Source of the DNA: Paenarthrobacter nicotinovorans
Lineage (GTDB): Bacteria; Actinomycetota; Actinomycetes; Actinomycetales; Micrococcaceae
Direction: 5' to 3'
Assembly: GCF_007670255.1 (NCBI RefSeq)
Contig: NZ_SZVS01000006.1
Span: forward strand, 62,001 to 126,000
Length of the DNA: 64,000 nucleotides
Shown: piece by piece, positions 35,163-44,087 of the stretch
Layout of the letters: the number at the start of each line of letters is the position of its first letter
Numbering within the stretch: the first letter of the stretch is position 1
Notes under the pieces: model-generated
The model's database searches: none
What the model was told of the DNA's origin: nothing
Seen by the model: only the letters and a program-made list of their open reading frames with translations
Translations under genes and position numbers: made by a program

Positions 35163-36164
35163 TTAGTCTTTGCTGCTGAAGGCGGCGTCGAAGGAGGTTT
35201 GCGACGCCGGGAAGTCGAACTTCTTCAGCGCGGCGAGGGCTTCGGGGGCGCCGTGGAGGCGGTCCATGCCGGCGTCTTCCCATTCGATGCTGATGGGTCC
35301 GTCGTAGCCGATGGCGGTCAGGGCGCGGAAGGAGGCTTCCCAGGGCACGTCGCCGCGTCCGGCGGAGACGAAGTCCCAGCCGCGGCGGGGGTCGCCCCAG
35401 GCCAGGTGCGAACCGAGGACCGTGTTCCGGCCGGTTTGCCGGACCTTGGTGTCCTTGCAGTCCACGTGGTAGATCCGGTCCTTGAAGTCCCAAATGAAGG
35501 AGACGGGATCGATGCCCTGCCACATCATGTGGGACGGGTCCCAGTTCAGGCCGAAGGCTTCGCGGTGGCCGATCGCCTCGAGCGTGCGAACGGTGGTCCA
35601 GTAGTCGTAGGCAATCTCGCTCGGGTGGACTTCATGGGCGAAGCGGACTCCGCATTCGTCGAAGACGTCCAGGATGGGGTTCCAGCGGTCGGCGAAGTCC
35701 TGGTAGCCGGCTTCGATGACCTTCTCGGGGACCGGCGGGAACATGGCCACGTACTGCCAGATCGAGGAACCGGTGAATCCGACAACGGTGTCCACGCCGA
35801 GCGCCTTGGCAAGGCGGGCAGTGTGCTGCATTTCCTCGGCGGCACGCTGGCGGACGCCTTCGGGGTCGCCGTCGCCCCACACTTTGGAACCGACGATTGC
35901 TTCATGGCGGAAGTCGATCGGGTCATCACAGACGGCTTGGCCCTTGAGGTGGTTGGAGATCGCCCAGACCTTGAGGTTGTACTTCTCCAAAACGGCAAGT
36001 TTGGACTCGACGTAGCCGGGCTCATCCCAGCGCCAGGCGTCGAGGTGGTCTCCGGAAACGGCGATTTCCAGGCCGTCGTAGCCCCAGCCCGAGGCGAGCT
36101 TGGCGACTTCCTCGAACGGGAGGTCGGCCCACTGGCCGGTGAACAGGGTGTACGGGCGGGGCAT
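35163..36164 (-). CDS. Sugar phosphate isomerase/epimerase family TIM barrel (copy 2)
   Basis: Protein of 333 residues of the AP-endonuclease-2 (xylose-isomerase-like) barrel class, starting MPRPYTLFTGQWADL behind AAGGAG. Metal-ligand candidates sit in FAHEVHPSE, LNWDPSHMMW, YHVDCKDT and ISIEWEDAGM, the expected Glu-Asp-His-Glu set. Members include isomerases, epimerases, inosose dehydratases and the lyases of 3-keto-glycosides. It lies two bases after the Gfo/Idh gene at 36167, forming a dehydrogenase/barrel pair. Confidence 0.88.
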   Translation of the reverse strand: MPRPYTLFTGQWADLPFEEVAKLASGWGYDGLEIAVSGDHLDAWRWDEPGYVESKLAVLEKYNLKVWAISNHLKGQAVCDDPIDFRHEAIVGSKVWGDGDPEGVRQRAAEEMQHTARLAKALGVDTVVGFTGSSIWQYVAMFPPVPEKVIEAGYQDFADRWNPILDVFDECGVRFAHEVHPSEIAYDYWTTVRTLEAIGHREAFGLNWDPSHMMWQGIDPVSFIWDFKDRIYHVDCKDTKVRQTGRNTVLGSHLAWGDPRRGWDFVSAGRGDVPWEASFRALTAIGYDGPISIEWEDAGMDRLHGAPEALAALKKFDFPASQTSFDAAFSSKD

Positions 36165-36166
36165 GG

Positions 36167-37369
36167 TCAGGCTCCTTCGATAGGGGTGTTGATTGGCTTG
36201 GGGGATAGTTGGATCAGTGAGCTTTTGGCGGCCGCCGACTCTTCGACGGCGGCCAGGATGTGCTGGACGTTCAGGCCCTCCTCGAACGACGGCGACGGCT
36301 GGCTTCCGTCGCGGATGGCGGTCAGGAAGTCCCGGATTTGGTGCGTGAACGTGTGTTCCCAGCCGATGATGTGCCCTTGAGGCCACCATGCTTCAAGGTA
36401 CGGGTGCCCGGGCTCGTTGACCAGGATCCGGCGGAAGCCCTGCTCCCGCACCGGAACTGTCGAGTCCAGGAAGCCGAGCTCGTTCAACGCCTCGAGGTCG
36501 AAGAGGATGGTGCCCTTGTCGCCGTAGATCTCGAGGGTGAGGGAGTTTTTCCTGCCGGTGGCCACGCGGCTGACTTCCACTGAGGCGATTGCTCCGGAGG
36601 CGAGGGTCAACGTGGCCCAAGCGGCGTCGTCGACCGTTACTTCTTCCATCCCCGCGTCGCCGGGGCGGCGGTCTACGAAGGTCTGCAGGCGGCCGGAGAC
36701 CTCGGTGACGGCATCGCCGAGGAGGTAGAGGACCTGGTCGATGGCGTGCGAGGCGATGTCGCCGAGCGCGCCCGAGCCTGCGGTTTCCTTCCGGAGCCGC
36801 CAAGTCATGGGGGACCCGGCATCCGAGAGCCAGTCCTGAAGGTAGGCGGCGCGGATATGGCGGACGGTGCCGAGGCGGCCCTCGGCAATCAATTCGCGGG
36901 CCAGGGCAAGGGCGGGCACGCGGCGGTAGTTGAAGCCGATCATGGACTGGACACCACGCTTGCGGGCTTTCGCCGCGGCGGCGGTCATGAGTTCGGCTTC
37001 ACCCAGTGTGTTGGCCAGCGGCTTCTCCACCAGGACATGTTTGCCGGCCTCAAGGGCGGCGATGGCGATCTCGGCGTGCATCCAACCGGGTGCGCAAATG
37101 TCGATGATGTCGATGTCCTCGCGCTCGATGACTTCACGCCAGTCTGTGGCCGATTCGGCCCATCCGTACTTGGCGGCGGCTTCGGCCACCTGGGTGGCGT
37201 CCCGGCCCACCAGCACTTTCTGTTCGAAGGCCGGGACGTCGAAGAAACTGGCCACGTTCCGCCACGCATTCGAGTGGGCCTTCCCCATGAAGGCGTAACC
37301 GATGGCGGCCACGCCGAGGGGGCGGTCGGTGCTGTCCTTCGACAGTGCGGGCGTCTGCGCCGTGTTCAT
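36167..37369 (-). CDS. Gfo/Idh/MocA family dehydrogenase (operon copy 2)
   Basis: Protein of 400 residues. Rossmann motif VAAIGYAFMGKAHSNAW, active-site EKP (HVLVEKPLANTLGEAELM) and the ASHAIDQVLYLLG segment in the C-terminal domain. The sequence GYAFMGKAHSNAWR is characteristic of a subgroup found with TIM-barrel isomerases and ABC sugar importers. It probably oxidises or reduces a sugar hydroxyl; neither cofactor preference nor substrate can be read. Confidence 0.9.
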   Translation of the reverse strand: MNTAQTPALSKDSTDRPLGVAAIGYAFMGKAHSNAWRNVASFFDVPAFEQKVLVGRDATQVAEAAAKYGWAESATDWREVIEREDIDIIDICAPGWMHAEIAIAALEAGKHVLVEKPLANTLGEAELMTAAAAKARKRGVQSMIGFNYRRVPALALARELIAEGRLGTVRHIRAAYLQDWLSDAGSPMTWRLRKETAGSGALGDIASHAIDQVLYLLGDAVTEVSGRLQTFVDRRPGDAGMEEVTVDDAAWATLTLASGAIASVEVSRVATGRKNSLTLEIYGDKGTILFDLEALNELGFLDSTVPVREQGFRRILVNEPGHPYLEAWWPQGHIIGWEHTFTHQIRDFLTAIRDGSQPSPSFEEGLNVQHILAAVEESAAAKSSLIQLSPKPINTPIEGA

Positions 37370-37429
37370 TGTGATGCTCCTAAATAAGGGTCCGGTGGAC
37401 AGTGCCCGGAGGCGTGATGTGCTCGGCAG

Positions 37430-38269
37430 CTACTTGACTGCGCCCGCTGAAAGGCCTGCGACAAGGTGCCTCTGGACCAGGATGAATCCGATGAGGACCG
37501 GCAGGCTGACCACCACGGAGGCGGCCATGAGCTGGTTCCAGAACACATCCGATTCGCTGGCATAAGCCTTCAAACCAAGGGACAGAGTCTTGGTGGACTC
37601 ATTGGTAAGGACCGAGGCGAACAGCACTTCACCCCACGCCGAGATGAATGAGTAGACGGCCACAGCGATGATGCCCGGCTTGGCGACCGGGAGGATGACG
37701 CGGAAGAGTGCGCCCATGCGGCCCGTGCCGTCGATCATGGAGGCTTCCTCCAACTCCTTGGGGATGGAAGCGAAGTACCCGCTCAGCATCCAGATGGCGA
37801 ACGGCAAGGTGAACGTCATGTACGTGATGATCAAGCCGAGGTAGGAACCCTGGAGCTGAAGGCCGGTGATGTTCCGGATCTGGGTGAAGATCAGGTAGAG
37901 CGGCAACAGGAACAGGATGCCCGGGAACATCTGGGTGGACAGGACCGTGAGGCTGAAGGCGCGCTTGCCCTTGAACGGCAACCTTGCGATCGCGTACGCG
38001 GCCAGCACCGCGACGGTGACGGAGCACGCCGTGGCAGCAACGGTGATGATGAGGCTGTTCTGGAAGTACTTCGCCAGCGGCACCGTGGTCCAGATATCAA
38101 AGTACGGAGCAAGGGTGATCTCGCGCGGAATCCACTGGAACAGCCCGGCGACATCCTTCAGCGGTTTGATGGACGTTGAAACGACCACGAAGAGCGGTAT
38201 TGCGACCCAGAGGGAGAGGATGGTCAGGACCACGTTCCTCAGGATCCGGAAGTTGCGGGTCTCAATCAT
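37430..38269 (-). CDS. ABC sugar permease, MalG type (ROK operon)
   Basis: Protein of 279 residues with an N-terminal membrane helix, the EAA loop (LEEASMIDGTGRMGALFRVI) and the terminal LVAGLSAGAVK. The start overlaps the MalF-type gene by eight bases. Inner-membrane component with the neighbouring permease and the lipoprotein at 39332. Confidence 0.9.
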   Translation of the reverse strand: MIETRNFRILRNVVLTILSLWVAIPLFVVVSTSIKPLKDVAGLFQWIPREITLAPYFDIWTTVPLAKYFQNSLIITVAATACSVTVAVLAAYAIARLPFKGKRAFSLTVLSTQMFPGILFLLPLYLIFTQIRNITGLQLQGSYLGLIITYMTFTLPFAIWMLSGYFASIPKELEEASMIDGTGRMGALFRVILPVAKPGIIAVAVYSFISAWGEVLFASVLTNESTKTLSLGLKAYASESDVFWNQLMAASVVVSLPVLIGFILVQRHLVAGLSAGAVK

Positions 38270-39269
38270 TGTCGGCTCCCTTTGGCAGCACCATGCGGAT
38301 GTAGAAGACAGAAGCGATGAAGAGGGCGATCAGCAGGAGGACACTCATTGCTCCGCCGAGGCCGAAGTTCCAGCTGCCAAACGAGTTTTGGTAGATCAAG
38401 GGGGATATGAGGGTGGCTTCCTTAGGGGAAGTGGCACCAAACAGGACGAAGGGAATGTTGAACTGGTTGAACGTCCAGAGGGACATCACCATCAACAGCA
38501 CTCCGTTGGCCGGGCGGACCATGGGCAGGGTAATGGTCCGGAACTGCTGCCAGAGGGTGGCGCCGTCAATGGCTGCTGCCTCGTAGACATCGTTCGGAAC
38601 ATTTTGCAGTGCCGCCATCAGCATGAGGAAGGCGAAGGGCCACAGCTGCCAGACATTGACTACCACCATGGCTCCGAACGAGTTCTCGCCAAGGAGCCAG
38701 AAGGGGCGGTGGTCACCGAAGAGATGGAGGGTGTCCACCAGGATCTGGTTCACCGCGCCGTCGCGCTGGTTGAACATGAAGGCCCACGCAATGGTTCCGA
38801 CGTAAGCAGGAAGCGCGTACGGAACCAGGAAGAAGGTCCGCAGAAGGGCGCGGCCCTTGAAGTTCGAGGAAAGGAAGACGGCGCCGGCCATACCGAGTAC
38901 CCATGAGAAGCCCACTACGAGGATGGTGTAGAGGAGGGTACGGCCAACTGTGCTGAAGAAGGCCTGCCCGATGGTGCTCTCCGGGTTGAGGCCGTTGATG
39001 AAGTTCTGCAGGCCCACGAACGGCGCGTTGAGCCAGTTGGTGAGATTGAGCTGCGTCAGGGAAATGAACGCGATCCACACACCCAGGAGCATGGGGCCGA
39101 TGTGGATGAGGAGTTCGAGGATGGCGGCCGGAGCAATCAGGCCGTAGGGAAGGAAGGACCGGCGCCGTTTGCGGATCGGCGTCGAAGGGGTGGGCCCGTC
39201 GGGCTCAGGATGGGCGGCCGTTGTGCTGCCCGCAGCGGCTTTTCCGCTGTCCAGCGCTGAATGTGACAT
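38262..39269 (-). CDS. ABC sugar permease, MalF type (ROK operon)
   Basis: Protein of 335 residues from the ATG at 39269 (MSHSALDSGKAAAG), with AAGGAG in front; an in-frame ATG 33 bases upstream lies beside a hairpin and has no ribosome site. A basic cytosolic tail of about 40 residues precedes the first helix (FLPYGLIAPAAILELL). The EAA loop reads YEAAAIDGATLWQQFRTITL. Expressed behind the binding-protein gene after a hairpin-containing gap. Confidence 0.9.
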   Translation of the reverse strand: MSHSALDSGKAAAGSTTAAHPEPDGPTPSTPIRKRRRSFLPYGLIAPAAILELLIHIGPMLLGVWIAFISLTQLNLTNWLNAPFVGLQNFINGLNPESTIGQAFFSTVGRTLLYTILVVGFSWVLGMAGAVFLSSNFKGRALLRTFFLVPYALPAYVGTIAWAFMFNQRDGAVNQILVDTLHLFGDHRPFWLLGENSFGAMVVVNVWQLWPFAFLMLMAALQNVPNDVYEAAAIDGATLWQQFRTITLPMVRPANGVLLMVMSLWTFNQFNIPFVLFGATSPKEATLISPLIYQNSFGSWNFGLGGAMSVLLLIALFIASVFYIRMVLPKGADND

Positions 39270-39287
39270 GGAAACTCCTTTGCCGGA

Positions 39288-39318
39288 GTGGAGGCGCCAC
39301 AAGCTGTGGCGCCTCCAC
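39288..39318 (-). terminator. Strong hairpin between binding-protein and permease genes (ROK operon)
   Basis: GTGGAGGCGCCACA (39288-39301) pairs perfectly with TGTGGCGCCTCCAC (39305-39318) around a 3-base loop, in the gap between the lipoprotein stop and the permease start. No U-run follows, so it may stabilise or attenuate the message rather than end it. The fructan operon has a comparable hairpin at the same gene boundary. Confidence 0.65.
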
Positions 39319-39331
39319 CCTCAGGGCATGG

Positions 39332-40657
39332 TTACTGGGCCGCGGCCATCTGGTTATTGGCGTCCTTGAGAGCCGCCTTGATGTCGTCTTCGGAAACAGT
39401 TCCGGTTGCTGCCTTGGCAAAGAGGTTCTTGATCGCGGTACCCGTCAGGGTCTCCATCTGACCTTCTTTGGCGATCAGCGGCATCGGCAGGGAGTGGTTG
39501 GACAAGGCTTCGTTCTTGGCCTTGACCTCTTCGGTCTGGAAGGCAGCGTCCTTGGATGCGGCGCTGACCACAGGCAGGGAGGAGTAGGCCTTGTTCAGGG
39601 CTACCTGCTCCTCGTCACTTGTCAGGAAGGCAGCGAGCTTGATGGCGTTTGCCTTGTTCTTGCTGTTCTTGAACACGCTCAGGTTGATACCGGCCACGTG
39701 GCTCTGGGTGGCGCGGTCGCCCGTTGCGTCAGCGGTCATCATCGGGACAGCGGCTACGCCCCAGTCCTTGAAGTCACGTGCTGCGAAGTTCTTCAGGGGG
39801 CTCTGGTCAAACATCATGGCTGCCTTGCCGTTGATGAGGTTGTCCACCTTCTGGCTGCCCTGGCTGAGCTCGGCGTCGGAGGGCGACATCACCTTGTCAA
39901 CAGCCATCAGGTCAACGAACTGCTTGACGCCCTGGACCTGTGGGTCGCTGTCGAACGTCGGCTTGCCGTCCTTGTCGAAGAGCGTGCCACCGTTCTGGAG
40001 GCCCCGGACGAACGCCTGGTGCGAGTTGGCCGAAACCGAAGCTCCGGCTGCGGTGAAGCCCCACTGGTCCGGCTTGCCGTCGCCGTCGACGTCCTTGGTC
40101 AACTTCTTGGCGTCGGCCACGAACTCGTCCCAGGTGACCGGCGCCTTTTCGATGCCGGCTTCCTTGAACATCTTGGTGTTGTAGTACAGGTTGTAGGCCA
40201 AGCCGTACAGGGGGATCGACGTCGGCGTCTTGCCTTCGGCGCCACCGGTTGACCAGCTGGTCTGCAGGAAGCGGTCCTTGCCGCCGATGGCGTTGAGGAG
40301 TTCGCCTTCCACGGGCTCAAACGCTCCCGTTTCCTGCAACGTCACGGCCCAGGTGTTGCCGATGTTCAAGACGTCGGGACCGTCCCCACTGGTTACTGCC
40401 GTAAGGATGCGGTTGTAGAGGTCGGTCCAGCCGATAACTTCCAGTTTGACCTTGACGCCCGTCTTCTCCGTGAAGCGGTCGAGGCTGGGCTTCAACTTGG
40501 CCGCGGTGTCGTCAAGGCTGTTGCCCTGGTCGGAGGCCCAGTAGGTGATGGTGTCGCTGGAGGCCTGTGGAGTGTCGCCTCCACCGCAGCCGCTCATGCT
40601 CAGGGCCAGGGCGGCAGTGGCGGCGAATGCCGAAAGGACTTTCAGGGGGTTCTTCAT
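39332..40657 (-). CDS. ABC transporter sugar-binding lipoprotein (ROK operon)
   Basis: Protein of 441 residues from the ATG at 40657. Lipobox near SMSGC (about Cys24) followed by GGG, then a MalE-like body (ITYWASDQGNSL, DVLNIGNTWAVTLQETGAF, KAAMMFDQSPLKNF). The C-terminus ends with a helix typical of the family. Second transcriptional block of the ten-gene operon, 64 bases after the dehydrogenase at 40722. Ligand unknown; a glycoside or cyclitol derivative would fit the dehydrogenases around it. Confidence 0.88.
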   Translation of the reverse strand: MKNPLKVLSAFAATAALALSMSGCGGGDTPQASSDTITYWASDQGNSLDDTAAKLKPSLDRFTEKTGVKVKLEVIGWTDLYNRILTAVTSGDGPDVLNIGNTWAVTLQETGAFEPVEGELLNAIGGKDRFLQTSWSTGGAEGKTPTSIPLYGLAYNLYYNTKMFKEAGIEKAPVTWDEFVADAKKLTKDVDGDGKPDQWGFTAAGASVSANSHQAFVRGLQNGGTLFDKDGKPTFDSDPQVQGVKQFVDLMAVDKVMSPSDAELSQGSQKVDNLINGKAAMMFDQSPLKNFAARDFKDWGVAAVPMMTADATGDRATQSHVAGINLSVFKNSKNKANAIKLAAFLTSDEEQVALNKAYSSLPVVSAASKDAAFQTEEVKAKNEALSNHSLPMPLIAKEGQMETLTGTAIKNLFAKAATGTVSEDDIKAALKDANNQMAAAQ

Positions 40658-40721
40658 TATTGCTCCGATTTCTCGTCGTCGAGCTGGGGCTATGGTGATT
40701 GGGGCTGGTGCTTGCTGTTGA

Positions 40722-41864
40722 TCAGGCGGAGAGAGTTGCTGCGGTGGGGTCCCAGTCCTCGGGCAGGGCCGGAACCTTGTCAGCGGAGCTTTCGACATCC
40801 ACGAAGGCCCGGTTGTCGATCGACTCGGCGATGGATGCCATGGTGTCCAGGACGTGGAAGGCCAACTCGCCCTGAGCACGGTGCGGACGGCCTTCGCGGA
40901 TGGCGCGTGCCATTTCAAGGACGCCGGCGCCCCGGCTCGCGGTTGAGCCCACTGACGGAACGGTGGTCCAATCGTCGGAACCCAGCGCGCAGATCCTGAT
41001 GTCGCCGTCGAACATGTTGGGGTCCGGAAGCGCGATGGTGGCGTCCGTTCCCGTGATTTCGACAAACCCTGCACGCTTGAGCGGCGAATCGAAGCTGAAG
41101 ATGCTCTGCGCGGACTCGCCATTTTCGAACTCAAGGATGGAGCTGACGTGCGTGGGAACGGTGACGTCGAAGACCTCGCCTGCCTTGGGGCCGGAACCGA
41201 TGACGCGGGTCTCGCGGGACTTCGAACCGAAAGCGGCAACCCGGCGGATGCTGCCAAAGGTCTGAACCAGCGTGGTCAGGTAGTACGGGCCGATGTCGAA
41301 CAGCGGCCCGGCGCCGTCCTGGAAGAGGAACGCGGGGTTGGGGTGCCAGGACTCAGGACCGGGGGACTGCATGAGCGTCAGGGCGGTCAGCGGGGTGCCG
41401 ATGTCTCCACGCTCGATCATGCGGCGGGCAGTCTGGAGCCCGGCGCCGAGGAAGGTGTCCGGCGCGCAACCCAGGCGTACACCTGCAGCATCAGCGACCT
41501 TGAGCAGACCAAGTCCGCTTTCGCGGTCCAGGGAAAACGGCTTTTCGCTCCACACGTGCTTTCCGGCGTTGACCGCCTGGGTAGCAACTTCGACGTGCGC
41601 GGCCGGAATGGTCAGGTTGACGACGATTTCGACGTCGGGGTCATTCAGGACGGCGTCCACGCCGCCGTGCTTCCCAATCCCGTATTCGGCGGCGCGGGCG
41701 GCAGCGGCTTCTTCGAACAGGTCGCCGATGGCAACTACCTTGACGTCCGGAAAGCTGGTCAGGTTGTCCAGGTACTGCTTGCTGATGACACCGGCGCCGA
41801 TGATGCCGACTCCGACAGGGCCGGAACCAACCGGGCCGAAGGATGCTCCTGTTGCGTGGCTCAT
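40722..41864 (-). CDS. Gfo/Idh/MocA family dehydrogenase (operon copy 1)
   Basis: Protein of 380 residues. Rossmann loop VGIIGAGVISKQYLDNL, the active-site SEKPFSLDRESGLGLL segment, and GAGPLFDIGPYYLTTLVQTFG in the catalytic domain. Its ATG overlaps the stop of the TIM-barrel gene upstream, a dehydrogenase/isomerase pair like that at 35163-37369. NAD(P)-dependent oxidation of a sugar or cyclitol is expected; the specific substrate cannot be deduced. Confidence 0.9.
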   Translation of the reverse strand: MSHATGASFGPVGSGPVGVGIIGAGVISKQYLDNLTSFPDVKVVAIGDLFEEAAAARAAEYGIGKHGGVDAVLNDPDVEIVVNLTIPAAHVEVATQAVNAGKHVWSEKPFSLDRESGLGLLKVADAAGVRLGCAPDTFLGAGLQTARRMIERGDIGTPLTALTLMQSPGPESWHPNPAFLFQDGAGPLFDIGPYYLTTLVQTFGSIRRVAAFGSKSRETRVIGSGPKAGEVFDVTVPTHVSSILEFENGESAQSIFSFDSPLKRAGFVEITGTDATIALPDPNMFDGDIRICALGSDDWTTVPSVGSTASRGAGVLEMARAIREGRPHRAQGELAFHVLDTMASIAESIDNRAFVDVESSADKVPALPEDWDPTAATLSA

Positions 41865-42601
41865 GCGTTGACCTTTCCAGCGCTGAGGTAGTTGTAGCTG
41901 TCGCGGACGGCTTCGAACATGTCGCCCTCGAAGTCGTCAAGCTCGACGACGCCTGCCTCGAGCGAACCGGCCGCGTCGAGAACCTCCCAAATGGGCATCT
42001 TGCCGTCGCCCACAGCCAACTGCTGGGACGGATCCGAGGTGACGGGGCCGTCCTTGATGTGGATGAACTTCACCCGGTCACCGAGGCGTGCCAGGAGTTC
42101 AGCCGGGTTCTGGCCACCAACGGCTGCCCAGTAGGTGTCGAGCTCCAGAACGACCTCAGGTGCCAAATGGTCGGCGAGGTGCTCGATGGCGGTCTTCCCG
42201 TCAATGACCGACTCAACTTCCCACCAGTGGTTGTGGTAGCCGACACGAACGCCGTACTCCGCACCCTTGGCGGCGGCTGCGTTGAGCTGGTTGGCGGTTT
42301 CCTTGATGTCTTCGATGCTGTTCCAGCGCTCAATGGGAACGTGCGGGTCGATGACAGTGCCGATGCCCAACTGCTGTGCAGCGGCGAAGATTGCGTCCTG
42401 GTCGTCGCTCAGCAACGGAGCGTGGCCGGAGGGAGCGGTGAGGTTGTTCTCTGCCAATGCCTGCTTCAGCTCAGCGGCCTTGGCGACAAAGCGGTACGGC
42501 TCCACCATCGTGAAACCAATTTCTGCCAAACGCTGGATGGTTCCAGCAAGATCCTCTTCCAAGGCCTTTCGGACCGTGTAGAGCTGGATCGAATATGACA
42601 C
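41861..42601 (-). CDS. Sugar phosphate isomerase/epimerase family TIM barrel (copy 1)
   Basis: Protein of 246 residues from a GTG with GAGGAGA upstream (MSYSIQLYTVRKALEED). Metal-binding candidates in YHNHWWEVE, LELDTYWA and IHIKDGP fit the xylose-isomerase-like barrel family. First gene of the leftward operon controlled by the divergent ROK regulator. It may epimerise, dehydrate or cleave the product of the adjacent dehydrogenase. Confidence 0.9.
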   Translation of the reverse strand: MSYSIQLYTVRKALEEDLAGTIQRLAEIGFTMVEPYRFVAKAAELKQALAENNLTAPSGHAPLLSDDQDAIFAAAQQLGIGTVIDPHVPIERWNSIEDIKETANQLNAAAAKGAEYGVRVGYHNHWWEVESVIDGKTAIEHLADHLAPEVVLELDTYWAAVGGQNPAELLARLGDRVKFIHIKDGPVTSDPSQQLAVGDGKMPIWEVLDAAGSLEAGVVELDDFEGDMFEAVRDSYNYLSAGKVNA

Positions 42602-42714
42602 TGTCTCTCCTCGTCATTGTGGGTGAGTGCGGAATCGGCCGGGGTGATAACCACCATCTGCGGTCGTGATGTGCTGCTCATCACAACCTAGGGGGACTTT
42701 TGACGGCGGTCAAG

Positions 42715-42748
42715 CAAAAGTTGAAATATGGCCGACAAACTTTTATTG
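42715..42748. promoter_or_regulatory. Inverted repeat, probable ROK operator
   Basis: CAAAAGTTG at 42715 and CAAACTTTTATTG at 42736 form an interrupted inverted repeat (AAAAGTT / AACTTTT) in the A/T-rich part of the divergent promoter between the TIM-barrel gene and the ROK gene. Position and A/T-rich arms fit NagC/XylR-like ROK repressor sites. Confidence 0.5.
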
Positions 42749-42784
42749 CATGACACGCATAAGCAATCGTGCTTCACTAAGTGC

Positions 42785-44002
42785 ATGACTCCAGCACCCG
42801 CAAACGACGCCGGAAACGCCCCGGTCTTAGAGGCCGGCAATCTGTCGCGCGCTGGTGATCTCTTCCAACTTCTCCGCGACGGCCAAGCCCGGACCCGCGC
42901 CGAGCTGGCCCTCACCACGGGGTTGGCCCGCTCCACCGTTGCCTCCCGCATCGACGCACTGATCAACTCCGGACTGGTCGGTCCGGCGGGCGAGGCAAGC
43001 TCCAGCGGCGGCAGGCCGCCGTCGCGCTTCGCCTTCAACCCTGCCGCGCGGGTGGTACTGGCGGTCGACGTCGGAGCGACCCACATGATTGTTGCCGTCA
43101 CCGACCTCGGCGGCAGCGTCCTCGCGGAGCGGCGGCTGAAGCAGGAAGTAGCCGACGGTCCCGAGGTGGTCCTGAACCGTGTGGTCTCCGCGGGCCGTGA
43201 GCTCCTGGCCGAAGCAGGACGGGAGCCGGGGGACCTCGCGGGCATGGGCATCGGACTTCCGGGCCCTGTGGAACACGACACCGGGCGGCCCGTGAAGCCG
43301 CCGATCATGCCGGGATGGGACGGATTCGACGTCGTCACTTACGTCCAGCGCTCGCTGGCTGTTCCCGTGTTGGTGGACAACGACGTCAACATCATGGCGT
43401 TGGGGGAGCGGACCGCGTACTGGCCCGACCACGACAATTTCCTCTTCATCAAAGTCGCCACCGGCATCGGTGCGGGCATCATCAGCAGCGGTGAGCTGCA
43501 GCGTGGCGCCAACGGCACCGCCGGCGACCTCGGCCACGTCCGGGTTCCACGCGGAGACGACGTCCTTTGCCGCTGCGGCAACTATGGCTGCCTCGAGGCG
43601 CTTGCCTCAGGTCCCGCCGTCGCGCACCAACTCCGGGCGCAAGGGCTGGAAGCCAGCAACGGCGCCGATGTGCTGAGGCTCGTAGGCGAGGGAAACCTGC
43701 AGGCCATCCAGGCGCTGCGGCAGGCCGGACGCGACGTCGGCGATGTCCTCGCGACAGTGGTCAACCTGCTGAACCCGTCCATGATTGTCATCGGCGGCAG
43801 CGTGGGCGAGGCCGGCGAGCACTTGGTGGCAGGCATACGTGAGGTGGTCTACCGGCGTTCGCTCCCGCTGGCCACCACGCACCTTCGCATCGGCATCTCG
43901 ATGGCGGGCGAGCGTTCTGCGATCCTTGGCGCGAGCCAGATGGTGACCCGGTATGTCCTCTCGCCTGCGGTGATCGAGGCCACGCTGCAAGCCACGGGGT
44001 GA
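42785..44002 (+). CDS. ROK family transcriptional regulator
   Basis: Protein of 405 residues from the ATG at 42785. Winged helix-turn-helix at about 20-80 (TRAELALTTGLARSTVASRI), then a sugar-kinase-like ROK domain with the ATP/sugar loops DVGATHMIVAVTD and VLVDNDVNIMALGE and the zinc motif GCLEA preceded by CRCGNYG. The gene diverges from the ten-gene sugar operon, so it is the probable repressor and an operon sugar the inducer. The first in-frame ATG at 42728 would add 19 residues of no family similarity. Confidence 0.88.
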   Translation: MTPAPANDAGNAPVLEAGNLSRAGDLFQLLRDGQARTRAELALTTGLARSTVASRIDALINSGLVGPAGEASSSGGRPPSRFAFNPAARVVLAVDVGATHMIVAVTDLGGSVLAERRLKQEVADGPEVVLNRVVSAGRELLAEAGREPGDLAGMGIGLPGPVEHDTGRPVKPPIMPGWDGFDVVTYVQRSLAVPVLVDNDVNIMALGERTAYWPDHDNFLFIKVATGIGAGIISSGELQRGANGTAGDLGHVRVPRGDDVLCRCGNYGCLEALASGPAVAHQLRAQGLEASNGADVLRLVGEGNLQAIQALRQAGRDVGDVLATVVNLLNPSMIVIGGSVGEAGEHLVAGIREVVYRRSLPLATTHLRIGISMAGERSAILGASQMVTRYVLSPAVIEATLQATG

Positions 44003-44087
44003 GCCTTCACGGATGCCGGTGGGGGCGCGCCGGCGTGATAGCAATGAAACTGATGAAAACGTTTCCTGCCATTTTTTGGCCCGCACC

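Noticed and set aside
44013..44087. N-terminal extension of the MFS transporter
   Set aside because: The extra 25 residues are polar, have no ribosome site and no match to the family's N-terminus; the ATG at 44088 directly precedes the first helix.
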